DNA of 64,000 nt from Utricularia gibba (Eukaryota; Streptophyta; Magnoliopsida; Lamiales; Lentibulariaceae). Of the stretch, positions 50,082 through 62,188 are shown in pieces. The notes under the pieces were generated by a model that saw only the letters and a list, made by a program, of their open reading frames with translations, was not told where the DNA came from and made no database searches. A program made the translations under genes and the position numbers. Location: NCBI GenBank assembly GCA_002189035.1, contig NEEC01000010.1:1116001-1180000 (forward strand), read 5' to 3'. The stretch's first letter is position 1. The number at the start of each line of letters is the position of its first letter.

Positions 50082-50461
50082 GGGTGTGTTCGGTTAGTGG
50101 GATAAGTTATCCCAAGATAAAATTAATTAGGATAGTGGGCTAGGATTAGATGAGATTGTATTTTGATGTGTTTGATTTGTGTTATAATAATTGGAATAAA
50201 ATAATTATTTGTACATTTAAAATAACGAAAATGTTCTTATTTTTCGGAATTGGGTTTTCTATAAAAAAAAAAAAAAAGACATTTATGATATTATTGGGGT
50301 ATTAAATAATACCACATAACAACCATGAATTATTTTATACTATTTTCGTGGTATAAGAAATACATACATTAAGGGATAACTAATTTCTTATTCGTAACCA
50401 AACATCGAATAATGATATATCATTTAGTTATCGCTCCTTATCCCACGAACCAAATACACCC
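50082..50461. mobile_element. MITE of about 380 bp with 25-bp terminal inverted repeats
   Basis: The left end starts GGGTGTGTTCGGTTAGTGGG and the right end, reverse-complemented, starts GGGTGTATTTGGTTCGTGGG; both continue ATAAG. The arms match at about 22 of 25 positions. The element is flanked on both sides by TAT, consistent with a 3-bp target duplication. The interior is AT-rich and non-coding. The terminal motif resembles Tourist/PIF-Harbinger and related plant MITEs, but superfamily is not certain because the usual duplication there is TTA/TAA. Confidence 0.85.
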
Positions 50462-53377
50462 TATGGTTATTGAGCTTAATGACCAAAATAATCATATAAA
50501 TATATCTCGTATAAGATGTATGATTTATACCTATCATACCTACAATTATATGAATGAAACACTTGAACACAGACATAAAAACATGACATAAGTTGATAAT
50601 TTTCAAATAAAAATGACATGTATACATTTTGTTTTTTTGTTTATGCATCAATTTTTAATTAGACAATAAAAGAGATTGGATGAGAAGGAAAATGACACAA
50701 AAAATACATACATACATTATTGGAGTGGTCCATGCTGAAAAGGCTTCATCATTGCACCCGCATCGATGACTCATCTGAACTCGTACAGGTGCAAATGTCA
50801 CATTTGGCTGCAATAAAAAAAGGATATTTATTTTTGAACCGAAAAATGATCACCGTTCCGAAAACTGGAAAACTAATTCTTACAGTTTCGCAACTAAATC
50901 TGGAAAACGTTCTTGTATTGATGAACATGAATTGATTTAGGGTTTCATTTGAGTGCATTTATTTATCTACTTTGAATTTTAATACAAGATTAGGCAGGCA
51001 GCAGGTCTACGACAGGACAGACCCAATGCCCTTAATTGACATGCCGCATGGGGTTGGTTTTGCACTTCACCCACCTCCAAACCCATCATCCCCTAACGCC
51101 TTTTTTTTTTTACTACAATAGTGCTCTATGCATGTTCCATAATTTTGAATGATCCAAAAGCGACAAAATTTTGGGACTTTCATTTCGCAAAAAATTTTAA
51201 ATCCAAAATTTCAAGAAATTTGTCTTTTTTTTTTTTTGTTTTATGTCAAGGGCCAGCGTCATTAATACAACATCATCGGCTTCTCTTTATGGGCCGATTA
51301 TTTCTCGCACAAGGCTCAATTTTGTTTGCAGTGTTGGTCAGAATTTTGGTGCAGAATCCGTTCAAGAGGAGAAAAATCACTTTTGAATAAGACGAATTAT
51401 AAAACGTTAAAAATATTTTTTCACAAATCAACCCATTATTGACGTACAATTTATTTAAATTAAATAAAAAATGATGCATCCCATTATTGAAAAAAATCTT
51501 ATTTTTATTTAAATAAAAATAATTACAAAAATCTCATTATATTGTAAATTTTTCAAAAATTATATTACTAAAAAAACTCAAACAATTAATATCAAATATG
51601 ACAAATGCAACTCATTTCTGTAAGAATTGATTAGTTACTCATATTAACTAAGGGTCGTTACAAAAAAGTGCAATTTGTGCACTCAATATAGAATCGATTT
51701 CATGGAACTGATAGTTCATAAACCATGGTTCAATTACCATTTTTGGTTCCAATTTCAACTCAAAACCGAAATCATAAACCTTAAAACGAACAAAAACAAA
51801 AACTAAATGGTATAGTTTCAGTTAGAATCGTAGTTTTAAATAAAATATTAAAAATATATTTATGAATTATTCTAATTTCTACATTGACTCTGGGTTTATA
51901 GTTATCTACATATATTTTCGATGACCGTTGTGAAATGCATTAGAATTGAGATGAATATAATTACACATGTGATGTTTTTTGAAAGGGATGATGCACTATT
52001 AAGGGTTGTCGTTGTTTCTTGATTTAGTAGTAAACACTTTATTTTCCAGGTTGTAGAGAATAGTCTTATTGGTTATTCTGTCATTTCAATATCAATAGAA
52101 GATTTGGTGCGAGATATGATACATACATTTGGTGCTAGATCAAAAGCGGATATGCCCCGAGATAACTTTTCCTTCTCCTACTTGACTTTCTTATGCAGCA
52201 GCTTATCGGGCATGATGACTTGCAGAGTTCGTTGGCCCATCAGATGTATTGGCACATTAGTTGTGTCATTCATCACTCCTACTTCTTCTTGGACATGCCT
52301 AGTTTGCCAAACCGACCTTGAAATCTATTGGCTACCTCATCGGATCAAGTATGAACAAGCACCAAACTAGTTGTGTTTGAAATTATGCTTCACTCTCTCG
52401 ACCATTCACCAATGGCTGTGATCCTGTTGATTTTAGTGACAATCCCTTTCAAATCCAGATATTGAGCCCGGTTACAACTATAAATTTCCTTACATCATAA
52501 GAAGAATTAATTAAAATAATCGAGGCTTATATATAACTGAGTATGATATATTGAGCTTTGTTGGTGATATACTTGTGTCATAATAATTACATTGATAAAA
52601 TACCTTAGTTTTGAAAATGATTCTTAATTTGCCTGAATTTTTATATATGTATTTCTAAAATACCTGAAGTTTGAAATAATTTACAAATCAATTTAATATT
52701 ACATTTAATATTTGTAATAAACATATTAATATTATACTTTTTAATGAAAATGAATCATTTAAAATTAAATAATTTATATTTTAGAACACTATAAAACACT
52801 ACGAAATATGCATTTCATTACTTTTTTTGAAATTGTAATTTAAATTATTTATATTTTAAAAAATTAATGATTTTTAAGCATATATAAAAATTATTTAATT
52901 AAGTTTGCTAATTTCCCCTGATATATTGGATATATGACTTGTGTGTGTGATGCAATTTGTCCAATTATGGTATTCTTTCTTATTAACTATTTTATCATTT
53001 CTTATTTTACAGCTACATACTAACACATAATATATTTTCTAAGTTTTGTTCTTTCAACTAGGGAGATCAATTGTTTTACAAAAAATTAAATATATTTTTC
53101 GATAAAAGAAATAAAATGGAAGACATAAATACCAAATGCTTACACAAATACAAGTATTAACTATTTTGTATTATTATTTATGAAATAGGATGAAATGGTT
53201 TTTTTTTATTAACAAATACCTTAGAAAATGAATGAGAAAAGTAATACAAAATACCCATACAATGTACGTTAGTTAAGCAATGCAAACCCTAATTGCACAA
53301 AGGGGAAGAAAAATTAACAAGCACTCCATTTATAACCTAACGTATCCTTTTTTACATCATTCATGGCGATCTTGGTT
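50462..53377. other. AT-rich gene-free spacer
   Basis: Mostly A/T-rich. A more balanced block at 50980-51110 has no gene attached. The stretch 52000-52380 contains an 88-codon open frame and sequences such as TTTGGTGCGAGA and TTTGGTGCTAGA that recall retroelement leaders, but no recognisable gag or pol. The last 200 bases are the 3' region of the calmodulin-like gene. Confidence 0.45.
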
Positions 53378-53914
53378 TCAGGAGGAACTAGCTGCTACGC
53401 TGCGCATCATATCCTTGAACTCCACGAAATCCACCCGCCCATCGTGATTCCTATCAACGGAAGAGATCATCATCTCCACCCGCTCCATCTCCCCTCCTTC
53501 GCTCAGCCCCAGCTTCTCCAGCACCGTCTGCAGCTCCCTCGCCGATATGAATCCATCCCCGTCCTCGTCAAACACCTTGAACGCCTCGCACAGATCGGAT
53601 TCATCCGCCTCGGAGTCACCCGCCACCGACGCCTCGAAGAACAACTCCCCCAACGACCGGTGCAGCGCCGCGAAATCCTCGTACGTCAGGCCCTCGTTCC
53701 CAGGGTGGATGTAGGTCACCACCATGGACTCCATCTCCGATGGGTTGGAGTCCAGGCCGAGGAGGCCGAGGGCTTGCCGGAGCTCGTCTATGCTGATCAC
53801 GTTGTCGTGGTTTCTGTCGAAGAGGTCGAAGATGCGGCGGAGGCGGACGGAGTTCAAGCTGGGGCTCCGGAGGCGGAAAGAAGCTCCGGTGGACATCTTG
53901 ATTTGCTGCTCCAT
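53378..53914 (-). CDS. CML: Calmodulin-like protein, CML42/43 type
   Basis: Intronless 178-residue EF-hand calcium sensor. After MEQQIKMSTGASFRLRSPSLNSVRL, a signature start of CML42/43, come EF-hand 1 (DLFDRNHDNVISIDEL), a degenerate second hand in the region of YIHPGNEGLTYEDF, EF-hand 3 (VFDEDGDGFISAREL) and EF-hand 4 (SVDRNHDGRVDFVEF). Three loops retain acidic residues at positions 1, 3, 5 and 12, so three calcium sites are expected. The ATG at 53914 is chosen because homology begins there; the same frame runs upstream to 54031 with other ATGs, but that extension looks unlike the family. Coding GC content is far above the flanks. A long GC-driven open frame on the opposite strand is a shadow. 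In Arabidopsis, CML42 is linked to trichome branching and herbivory signalling. Confidence 0.94.
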   Translation of the reverse strand: MEQQIKMSTGASFRLRSPSLNSVRLRRIFDLFDRNHDNVISIDELRQALGLLGLDSNPSEMESMVVTYIHPGNEGLTYEDFAALHRSLGELFFEASVAGDSEADESDLCEAFKVFDEDGDGFISARELQTVLEKLGLSEGGEMERVEMMISSVDRNHDGRVDFVEFKDMMRSVAASSS

Positions 53915-56900
53915 TGGCAACCAAGTGTTCGTCGGAACCTCATGGTTAAGAGGAAGGACACTAAATATAGACACGGCGGGTAATGCGCAGTCAATGACGC
54001 GTGGGAGGTGCATATTTCGTACGGTCAACATCTTTCATTAAAATACAAGTAAAAAATTACTAATTATTTATTCAAATGGTATCATATTTATCCATATTAT
54101 TCAAAATTCATGTAGAATCAATTACCAATTTTTGAAAAAAACCACAAAATCAAAGAGCCCAACACGTCATTTTCAAATGGTATAAATCAATTATAATAAC
54201 GTTAAAAACATTAAAGATTAATTTTATCGAATACATCAAACTTTAGAGACTAAACATGTTCGATTTACCTCAAAAGCAAGTGAAAGTTCAAGTATTATCC
54301 AATGGTTTGACACCATGTTCTATTGAGAATTTGATTTACATAACTTTAATACACCTACAAAATACCATAAAAAAGAAATCCTAACTTCACTCCTGGAAAG
54401 AAAAGTTTAAACCTTAAAAATTGTGTTATATAAAATTTTTGGGTTCTATTTTTATTTCTGTTTTTATCAAAAATAATTTTGCATAGAACAATTATTATTT
54501 ATGTTTTTTTTTTACAAAAAATAATTTTTGGATATAGTTAAAATGAGGTAAAATTAAAAATAAAAAAACAACTACTACTATTTCTTATTTATATTTTTTT
54601 CATCATATTCCCAAAAAAGAACATTCAAAAACTTCTACTTCTACAAGTTTTTTAAAAACATGTTATTTCTATTTTTAAGTTTTCAAAAAATGTCTACTTC
54701 TAATCTTATTTGTTAAAAGTAGAAACAAAATTAAAAAAAATTTTCAGAAAATTCTTTAAAAGCAAGTTTGCGCAATTGCGTTGTTTTGATTTTTTTTTTA
54801 CGCATTTAATCAGATTCATAGAATGCTTTTAAACTAGAACATAGTCAACGTTTTTTTAATATTTTTAAATGATAAATTTATTTCTATAATAAATTATTGT
54901 ATGTATTACAAGAATAATTAATTATCCACCGTCCCTGGAAAAGTATTCTGAAAGTAATTTTAAAAGAGATGTTCTAGAAGGATAGAATATTTAGTTAGAC
55001 AAAAGAATTTTGATTATAAGGTTTGGAATGAGTGGGTTGTCGCAACGCGCCTTGGTCAACTTTTTTTTTTTTCTTTTTCTCTGAGGTGCGAGGACCCGAC
55101 TCGGTCGGGTCCTGTCCGCCAATGGCCTCTCTCTCGGGGCGAAGACTGGACTTATTGGGACGGACCCACACTGACCCGAACCATTGTGGGCCCACAGGTC
55201 TAGATCCGGTTGACCCGATATTGTCACGGGTATTTGGTCATGTTCTGTATGTGATAAGCTTGCAAATTACATGTACTTTTTATAGGACCTGAGCAAGAAA
55301 TGTTGATGATGAAACATTCTCATTAGAGAAATTCTGAGTATAAATTGTTCATAAAAGTATCTCATTAAATAGACAATTTATTGACAATAAATTTCTTTGA
55401 AAAAGAAGATTTCTTTTTGCGAAAAAAAGTATAAAGTGCAAAGTATACAAGAAGGATTAATCGTGTAATAAGAACTGGAGAGTAAGCACCCTACAAGCAT
55501 TGTTAAGATAAAGAAGGACCGAACAGAAGGTGCTCGAATAAAATCTCACCTTGATGAGTGCCCAAAAAATAATCCCTAGGGTGTCGAAAATCTAGGGAAG
55601 ACTCTTAACATAAGATGAATTGAGGGAGAAAATATTCAGATTTGTAGGGTGATTAGAGTCAGGGTTAGTCTGGAGCCGATCAACACCTGTTTGCACAAGA
55701 CTCAAGAATAGGAGCTTGAACCCTAAGACTAAAGATATGATTGGAAAATCAATTCAAAATTGATTTTAATACTTAAATTACATATTTATTTATATTTAAT
55801 CATAATTATATTTTATAAATTTATAATTTGAAATTTTTTTTGTATATCATTTATCCTATAAAAATATTGTATGATTTTTAAATTATAATTTGTGCTATTA
55901 GTTTAATTTCAATATTTTTGTATTAAATTTATAATTTAGAAATTAAAGTAATTAAATTATTTATAATAGATCAATTATAATTATTTATAAAAAGTATGAT
56001 TGTAATTTTAATTTTAAAATCAATTTTTTGAAAATCAATTCTAATAGAGAATCAATTATTTCATACTATTTATATAAATAAAATAATTTTCAAAAATTAA
56101 TTCTCACATAATAGAATTCAATATGAAGCTAGAATCAAAATTGATTTTGAAATAGAATTAATTCTGATGATTTCCAACGTTATCTAAACCTTTGAGTATT
56201 AAAGAGTAATTAAGAAATCTATTCACTGTATAAATACCTTTTTAAAAATCTACCCATCCTTCAAAAATTTTTAGAAAAGTATTCATTTTCTTCTATTTTC
56301 TTAAATGTTTAATTGAAGACAAAAAAATTTTGATTCCCAAGGAATAGAACTGGAAATATCCTAAATTCATTTATAACATTTGATTCAATATATGAATGTA
56401 ATTTATTGATTTTAATATAATTTGAATAAAAATTCATTTTTCCCCTTAAATTAAATACTACTTTATGGTTTGAATTTTGAATTTCTTTTGTTCAATTCCT
56501 AACATATTGTATAGTTTAAATTACTATCAAATAAATCTATTCCTAAAAAAATATCCTAACTATCGCTATTTTATAGAGTCAGTTTGATTATACTAAAGTT
56601 CATACTTTATAAATATTTAAAATTATTTTAATCTAATTATATTATAAATTTTTAATAGCATGTAATTAAAAAAAATAAAATGGTTATGATTCTAAATGAT
56701 TGAAAAGGATGGGTAGTTGTTTAAGTAATTAAGAGGAATTGGTAAATTTCTAATTGAATGTTTGATTGATTACGATACATGAGTGTTTTATAAAATTATT
56801 GTAAAATACTATGAATTAAGTAATTCAAAACTCATTTTTTAGAGATAAGTTTTGCTAAAACACGCTATAAAAAGTTACTATAAATGTACCATGTAAGTTG

Positions 56901-57703
56901 ACTTTCCAAATATAAATAAATTTTAAAAAAATTGAATTTTATTTCATAAAATTCAACCAGAAAATCCAAGTAAAATATAAAATGATTTCAAATTATATAA
57001 ATTTATTGTTTACAAAATCTAACAAAATAAAAATCAAAGTTTTTGTAATTATCATGTATTTTTACAATAGCTTTTTTTTACATTAAACATAAATAAATAC
57101 AGTTTTTTCTTTAAGTTTGGATCTGTTTTTTTAAAAAAAAAATAAAGGTGAAATACATGCACATTGACGTTTTAACAAAAGTGCGTGTATTTTCAGAAGT
57201 TTTAAAAAATCACATGTATTTTCTAAATCTACAGCAATAATACATGTAGCGAATTTTTTAGTACGATACATCACACGCGCATGGCACAACTCGCTCACAT
57301 GACACGTATAAAGCACGCGCCTTCTCGCTTTCTCTCTGTCTCCTCAGTATACTTCCCAACCGTTGTTTCCACTCTCGCTCTCTCTGTTTCAGGATTCGTC
57401 CCAACGGTTGTTTTGTTTCCACTCTCTCTCTCTATCTCCTCGTCTTCTCCTTGTTGCTTCTCTGTTAAAATAAATACCGCGGCCCGCCCCTTCCTTATCG
57501 GTCCTACTTTTTCCTCTCCTCTGTTCTTCTCTCTGTTTTTCCATCAAACGGCGATCTGGGGGAAGACATGGAGAGGAGACGTTGACTGCGCTTGCCCCGC
57601 GTTTTGCTGTACGATAGAAAATTGGTTATCCAAGACGGAGGAAGGATTGCATTTCAAAGATTAGTGTTTTGTGTTGCTTTTTTGGACGTGGGATTTTCGG
57701 ATA
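53915..57703. other. AT-rich spacer, then leader of ceramide glucosyltransferase
   Basis: AT-rich, gene-free DNA to about 57260, broken by a GC-rich island at 55080-55240 with a perfect short palindrome (55092-55112). From 57260 a CT-rich promoter/leader of the downstream gene begins, with a 45-bp imperfect direct repeat (CCCAAC...TTTCCACTCTC at 57355 and 57400) and a TATA-like AAATAAATA near 57467. Confidence 0.5.
55092..55112. repeat. Perfect inverted repeat in a GC-rich island
   Basis: Arms GGACCCGAC and GTCGGGTCC, nine bases each, with loop TCG. It lies inside a roughly 160-bp GC-rich block surrounded by very AT-rich DNA. No gene is attached. It may be a relic of a transposon end or simply a stable hairpin. 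Confidence 0.5.
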
Positions 57704-60700
57704 ATGGAAATGTGGTCATTGGATTCGTTGGATGGGTTATTGTTTGCCGCTAGCAGAGTTTGTAGCAGTCCTCTCGCCTTATTCATTCAGATCCAGGTAT
57801 TTGCTCACGGTTGAACTGTGGAAATAGGGAATGCAGTAGCTGTAGGCTGGAGAAGTGGCTGGAATTGAATTTTACTGGCTGTCCGCTGAATTGACAGATT
57901 TGTTGCGTTGGATTGTATTCAGATTTGACATTAACTCAAAATAGGATGTAAAATTATTGTATTTGGTTTTTAGTGTACCGGTAGGGGGTTGCTTTAGGGT
58001 TTTTTGTGTGACTTGTCAACGAGTTGACGTTGTTTTCTGGTTTCAGGGTTTTGTAATTTGCTTGTTTCTAGCCCTTGGGTGGGCTTTGGCTTCTCATGTC
58101 AGGTGTCGAGCCTTTTTTCGTTTTCAGTTCATATGGTGGTAACAAATGTTGTTAGCCTTTATCAGTTACTTTGTGAAATGAACAGGAGTAAAGAGATACG
58201 AAGAATAAAAGAGAATATGAGAAGAGGCAATAGCTTTGCTTTTCTGTATCCTGATGTTAATGACCTCGAACACACTACACAGGCCAAATTGCCAATGGTG
58301 TCAGTTGTGATGCCCCTGAAAGGTTTCGGTGAACATAATCTTCATAACTGGAGAAGTCAGGTAGATTATCTATCATTTGTTTCCTCTGGAAGAATGAAAT
58401 GGGATTCATAAAGTTTATTCTTTGCAGTTGAGATCTAACTATTTGTTCGCTGCAGATTACCTCCTTATATGGTGGGTCCCTGGAGTTTCTTTTTGTTGTT
58501 GAGAGCAATGAAGACCCTGCTTACGTTGCAGTCTCTCGATTGTTGAAGGAATATGAGGTTTCCTTCCGCCGTCATATTTTTAAATCATATGATTGATAAG
58601 GATGTCAGCACAATCTCCTCTTGGCTTTTTGCATCTGCCGTCTCTGAATATAATCTATGGCTTTTGTTTAGAGATTACATCCAGTTTTTTGGTTATTTCT
58701 TGGAGTTTATAACCTGGGATTGATATTTTCTGTTAACTACTTTAATTTACGCAGGATACAGTTGATGCCAAAATTATAATTGCTGGCCTATCAACAACAT
58801 GTAGTCAAAAGATTCATAATCAGTTGGTATGATCTGGTTTCGAGCATTTTGTAAATGATAATGATTCAACACAATAATACATGAACGAATTTACATGATT
58901 ATTATATATTGGCTAGGTTGGCGTAGAGAAAATGCACAAGGATAGCAAGTATGTGTTATTTCTAGATGATGATGTCAGGCTGCATCCTGGATCTATTGGA
59001 GCTCTCACGGCTGAAATGATGAAGAACCCAGATGTAGGCTGTTATAATTTATTTTTATTGTGAGACGGCATTATTTTTCTTTTTTTTATGGAAAATTTCA
59101 TGATTGATGTGCTTGATGTTCTTTTCTGCACAAATTTCTGCAGATATTTATTCAAACAGGGTATCCTCTTGATTTACCTTCGGGGAGTTTAGGCAGTTAC
59201 TGCATATATGAGTATCATATGGTATGCCAATGCTGATCCCTCACCTAATAAGAATAAGATGGCCATACTCTCTGCAACACACGTTGAACTCTAAGCAGAT
59301 TGTCAAATGTTTCACTGAGAAAAAAACTTGCATTATATTAATTTGCTCCATTTATGTAGAAGTTTTTCAAGCTTTTGTGCTGTCGTGCCCATATTCTCGA
59401 TCTACATATATTTATGGTTAATGGTTTGCATTTTCTTGACCGTGTAGCCCTGTTCAATGGGATTCGCTACTGGTGGAAAAACATTCTTTTTATGGGGGGA
59501 TGCATGATGGTAAGCATTTGGTGCTGCTAGTAAGTCCGTTGCTTTTCAGACTTCCTTAATTTTGTCATTCCCTTTATTTCAGATGCATGCCGATGATTTT
59601 AGAACGGATCATCATGGTGTTGTCTCACAACTTCGAGATGGTGGTTATTCAGATGACATGACTCTTGCAGCGATTGCAAGTAATGTTTCAATCTCATGAT
59701 TCTGAGATCCATCAACAACTTGTGTTCCTGTTAGAGGACTCTCAATCGTGGCTGTGGATGAATTCATTTCTGATACTGTTCTTTACAGGCGCTCACAAGC
59801 GACTCATCACATCACCTCCAGTCGCTGTATTTCCTCACCCACTTGCCAGTGATCTTAGCTTTGGCAGGTTCTGTCTTTGTTGCCCAGTCTTTATCTTCAC
59901 TAGGCCATGAGATGTAATTTTTTATCACATGCCTTGGCATTCTGAACGGATTCTGTGAATGAAGGTACTGGAATTATTTAAGGAAGCAAACATTTGTTCT
60001 GGAATCGTACACATCAAAAGTTAACTGGATTATGAACCGAGCATTATTCTCTTCCCACTGCTACTTGTCATGGGGATTCTCCATGCCATACGTCATTTCT
60101 GCCATAAATGTTGCAGCAGCACTGAGACTTTACTACAAAGGCTACCCGTATGGTGAAGATGCAGCTTTGCGATGGCCTGGTTAGTTAGTCTATACAGTTT
60201 TTTTTCCTCCAAATACCCCCTTCTTCCATCATGCTTTGAATACTATGGACTCACTCTTAGTTATAACTTTGTGTTATAGAATAAAGTAGCAGACACAAAC
60301 ACCCTTAACAAGCCAAATTTCGGCCACTCTTCTTGGTCGCAGGTCTGTCAACAGCTGCTTGTCATTTAGTATGTACAGTAATCGAACTTCTTTCCATGTG
60401 GAATTTGACAAGAGTGGAGGTTCATCTCTGCAACTTGCTTTCCCCAGAAGCATCTCCACTATCTCTCGCTTCCTACAACTGGTGTCTTGTTAGTACATCC
60501 TTTTTATGTCTTCCTTCTGCAGACCTTTTGACTTCATAAAATTGTTATCCCATATTCTTTTTATTTATGAACAGGTGTTTATTGCCATGCTGGTTGACAA
60601 CTTCCTGTATCCAATATCAGCTTTTAGATCACATTTTTCTCAGTCCATCAATTGGTCCGGCATCAGGTATCATTTAAAGAACGGGAAAATCTACAAGGTA

Positions 60701-60967
60701 CAGTTTTTCCAAAATCTCCTGATGTTCCTTTACTTCGCTACAAGAAATAACAACATCAATAGTGACATCTCGAGCTTGCAATATAAGAATGAATCTCTTA
60801 TGATTTTTCGACAGATCGAAAGAAGCAAGGGTAAGGGTCCCAAGTTCACGGATCTGGGTGGTAAGCATCTGTATGGGAAGAAAGGTTCACCCAACCACTA
60901 TTCCTTTCTTAAATCTTTATCTAAAACCTTTGGCCAATGGCGGCAACCCAAGAAGTATGACGTATAG
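57704..60967 (+). CDS. GCS: Ceramide glucosyltransferase with a 1-base deficit
   Basis: Homologue of plant glucosylceramide synthase (Arabidopsis At2g19880, GT21-type), an ER membrane enzyme transferring glucose from UDP-glucose to ceramide. Fourteen exons: 57704-57796, 58047-58102, 58186-58360, 58456-58557, 58755-58826, 58917-59033, 59144-59221, 59448-59509, 59583-59679, 59789-59867, 59965-60179, 60343-60488, 60575-60697, 60815-60967. Seen: an N-terminal membrane helix (FVICLFLALGWALA), VVMPLKGFGEHNLHNWRSQ, FLDDDVRLHPGSIGALT with the metal-binding acidic residues, the MHADDF region, LRDGGYSDDMTLA, RYWNYLRKQTFVLES, C-terminal membrane segments and the tail WRQPKKYDV. Exons total 1568 nt, one short. 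Exon 8 has six G (59494-59499) where WGGCMM needs seven. Repaired length is 522 residues, against about 520 in Arabidopsis. Confidence 0.95.
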
Positions 60968-61480
60968 AGTCGGATTGTAGTAACCAGCACCAGCATCTTC
61001 ATACATTTTATGATTCTTTCTCCTCCCTGGGTTCGAACAATCGGTTGCAAGAACGCCAGGTCCTGACATTCTGTAGGGCCACTCTGGTCGGTGTGATCTG
61101 AGCTTCCTTTCATTCTTTTTCTGACTGTTGGTTGATTCCAAATAACTTCATCAGTTTGTTGGCTGATTCATCATGTATTTGTGTTGTTGTTTTGTAATCT
61201 TCTGGGGCTGTTTTGTTCATCTCAGATGCTCCTATGACTGCAGCCAGCTTGTCCAAGGTTAGTGCACTTGGTAATAATCTTACTTGCAAGAAGACTATAT
61301 GGTCTATGGCTGCCTGTCATTGGATCTTATTTCCCATGCTCATGATAATATGCATACATGAGGTGGTTGTCTGATGCATCTGTTTGATCTTATTAGTCAC
61401 GTTTGGAGTGATTGGTGGCCTTTTTTTTATTTACCACGTGAGGGTAATCAATTCGTAAACAATCAAGCAGTAGAATAGGA
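60968..61480. other. Convergent 3' region
   Basis: 513 bases between the stops of ceramide glucosyltransferase (+) and the DREB gene (-). Likely both 3' UTRs; no further gene is seen. Confidence 0.6.
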
Positions 61481-62090
61481 TTAGACAAGGTCAGGATCTT
61501 CGCTTAGGAAGTCACAAGCCACAAGCGGCGACTGATCGGAGTATTCCCATGCTTCGTCCATTGCTAGTTCAAACTCTTCCAGGCATCCTCCCAGCTTCGG
61601 CAGCTCGACTATCTCCTGAAGATCCTCCGGGGCCGCCGAGGACAATTCACAACTCAAAGAAGAGGAGGAAGAGGGTAACGGGGAACCCCGGCGAGGATTA
61701 TGTAACTGCTGATGATCCAGCATGGCAGCCTTCGCGGCGGCGGCCTGTACATCCTGCGGAAACTGCGTCGCGGGGCGGGGAGAAGGTCTGAGATTTGGGG
61801 GAAGTTGAGGACGGCGGCGCTGCCTTTCAGAGCCAGCGCCGCCACATCATGCGCACGCGCCGCCATCTCTGCGGTGGCGAAGGTCCCCAGCCAGATCCTT
61901 GATTTCTTCTTGGGCTCCCTGATTTCGGATACCCATTTGCCCCATGCCCGCATTCTGACACCTCGGTAGGCCACACCCTTCCACCGCCGTCCCCGCCTTT
62001 AGTAGATCTCTTCGATTTATTATTCCTCCACGCACCGCCGTCACTCTCTCTACGCCTCTTCTCGGAGCAGGAGCCCGGCGGCTCAGCCAT
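61481..62090 (-). CDS. AP2/ERF transcription factor, DREB subgroup III, with two 1-base deficits
   Basis: Intronless AP2/ERF nuclear factor of about 203 residues when repaired. Seen: a basic N-terminus ([15 protein letters not shown]), a complete AP2 domain ([54 protein letters not shown]) with the Val-14 typical of DREBs, a linker [14 protein letters not shown], and a C-terminal acidic region with [11 protein letters not shown], a motif of TINY/ERF034-044-like DREBs. The gene is read in three frames. The first break lies between the N-terminal Gly-rich stretch and the AP2 domain (about 61974-62000), the second at the G run 61777-61780, where one more base gives [14 protein letters not shown]. 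The span is 610 nt, exactly two short of a codon multiple. ATG 62090 is preferred to an in-frame ATG at 62156 because the TATA box lies only about 25 bases upstream of the latter. Confidence 0.9.
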
Positions 62091-62179
62091 GGCTTCAACA
62101 AAGACGGCGTCGATGAGTAGAATCAAAGAACCGAATGGAGGGAGTTCGTTATGCATGGGAATGTATTACGTGTTTCCTC

Positions 62180-62188
62180 ATATATAGA
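62180..62188 (-). promoter_or_regulatory. TATA box and ACGT element of the DREB gene
   Basis: On the minus strand CTATATATG is followed by GAGGAAACACGTAATAC; the CACGTA core is an ABRE/G-box-like bZIP site. The TATA box is about 90 bases from the chosen ATG. Confidence 0.5.

Noticed and set aside
52104-52370. 88-codon open frame near a retroelement-like leader
   Set aside because: No gag, pol or other protein motif; composition does not separate it from chance.
53363-53983. 206-codon open frame antisense to the calmodulin-like gene
   Set aside because: Driven by high GC in the sense EF-hand gene; His/Val/Arg-rich product with no family resemblance.
55741-56180. Possible second MITE bounded by GGAAAATCAATTC and its inverse
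   Set aside because: The ends align only weakly and the AT-rich, self-complementary interior makes chance matches likely.
57281-57664. 127-codon open frame ahead of ceramide glucosyltransferase
   Set aside because: Ser/Phe/Leu-rich translation of a CT-rich leader, mostly upstream of the likely TATA-like element; no homology.
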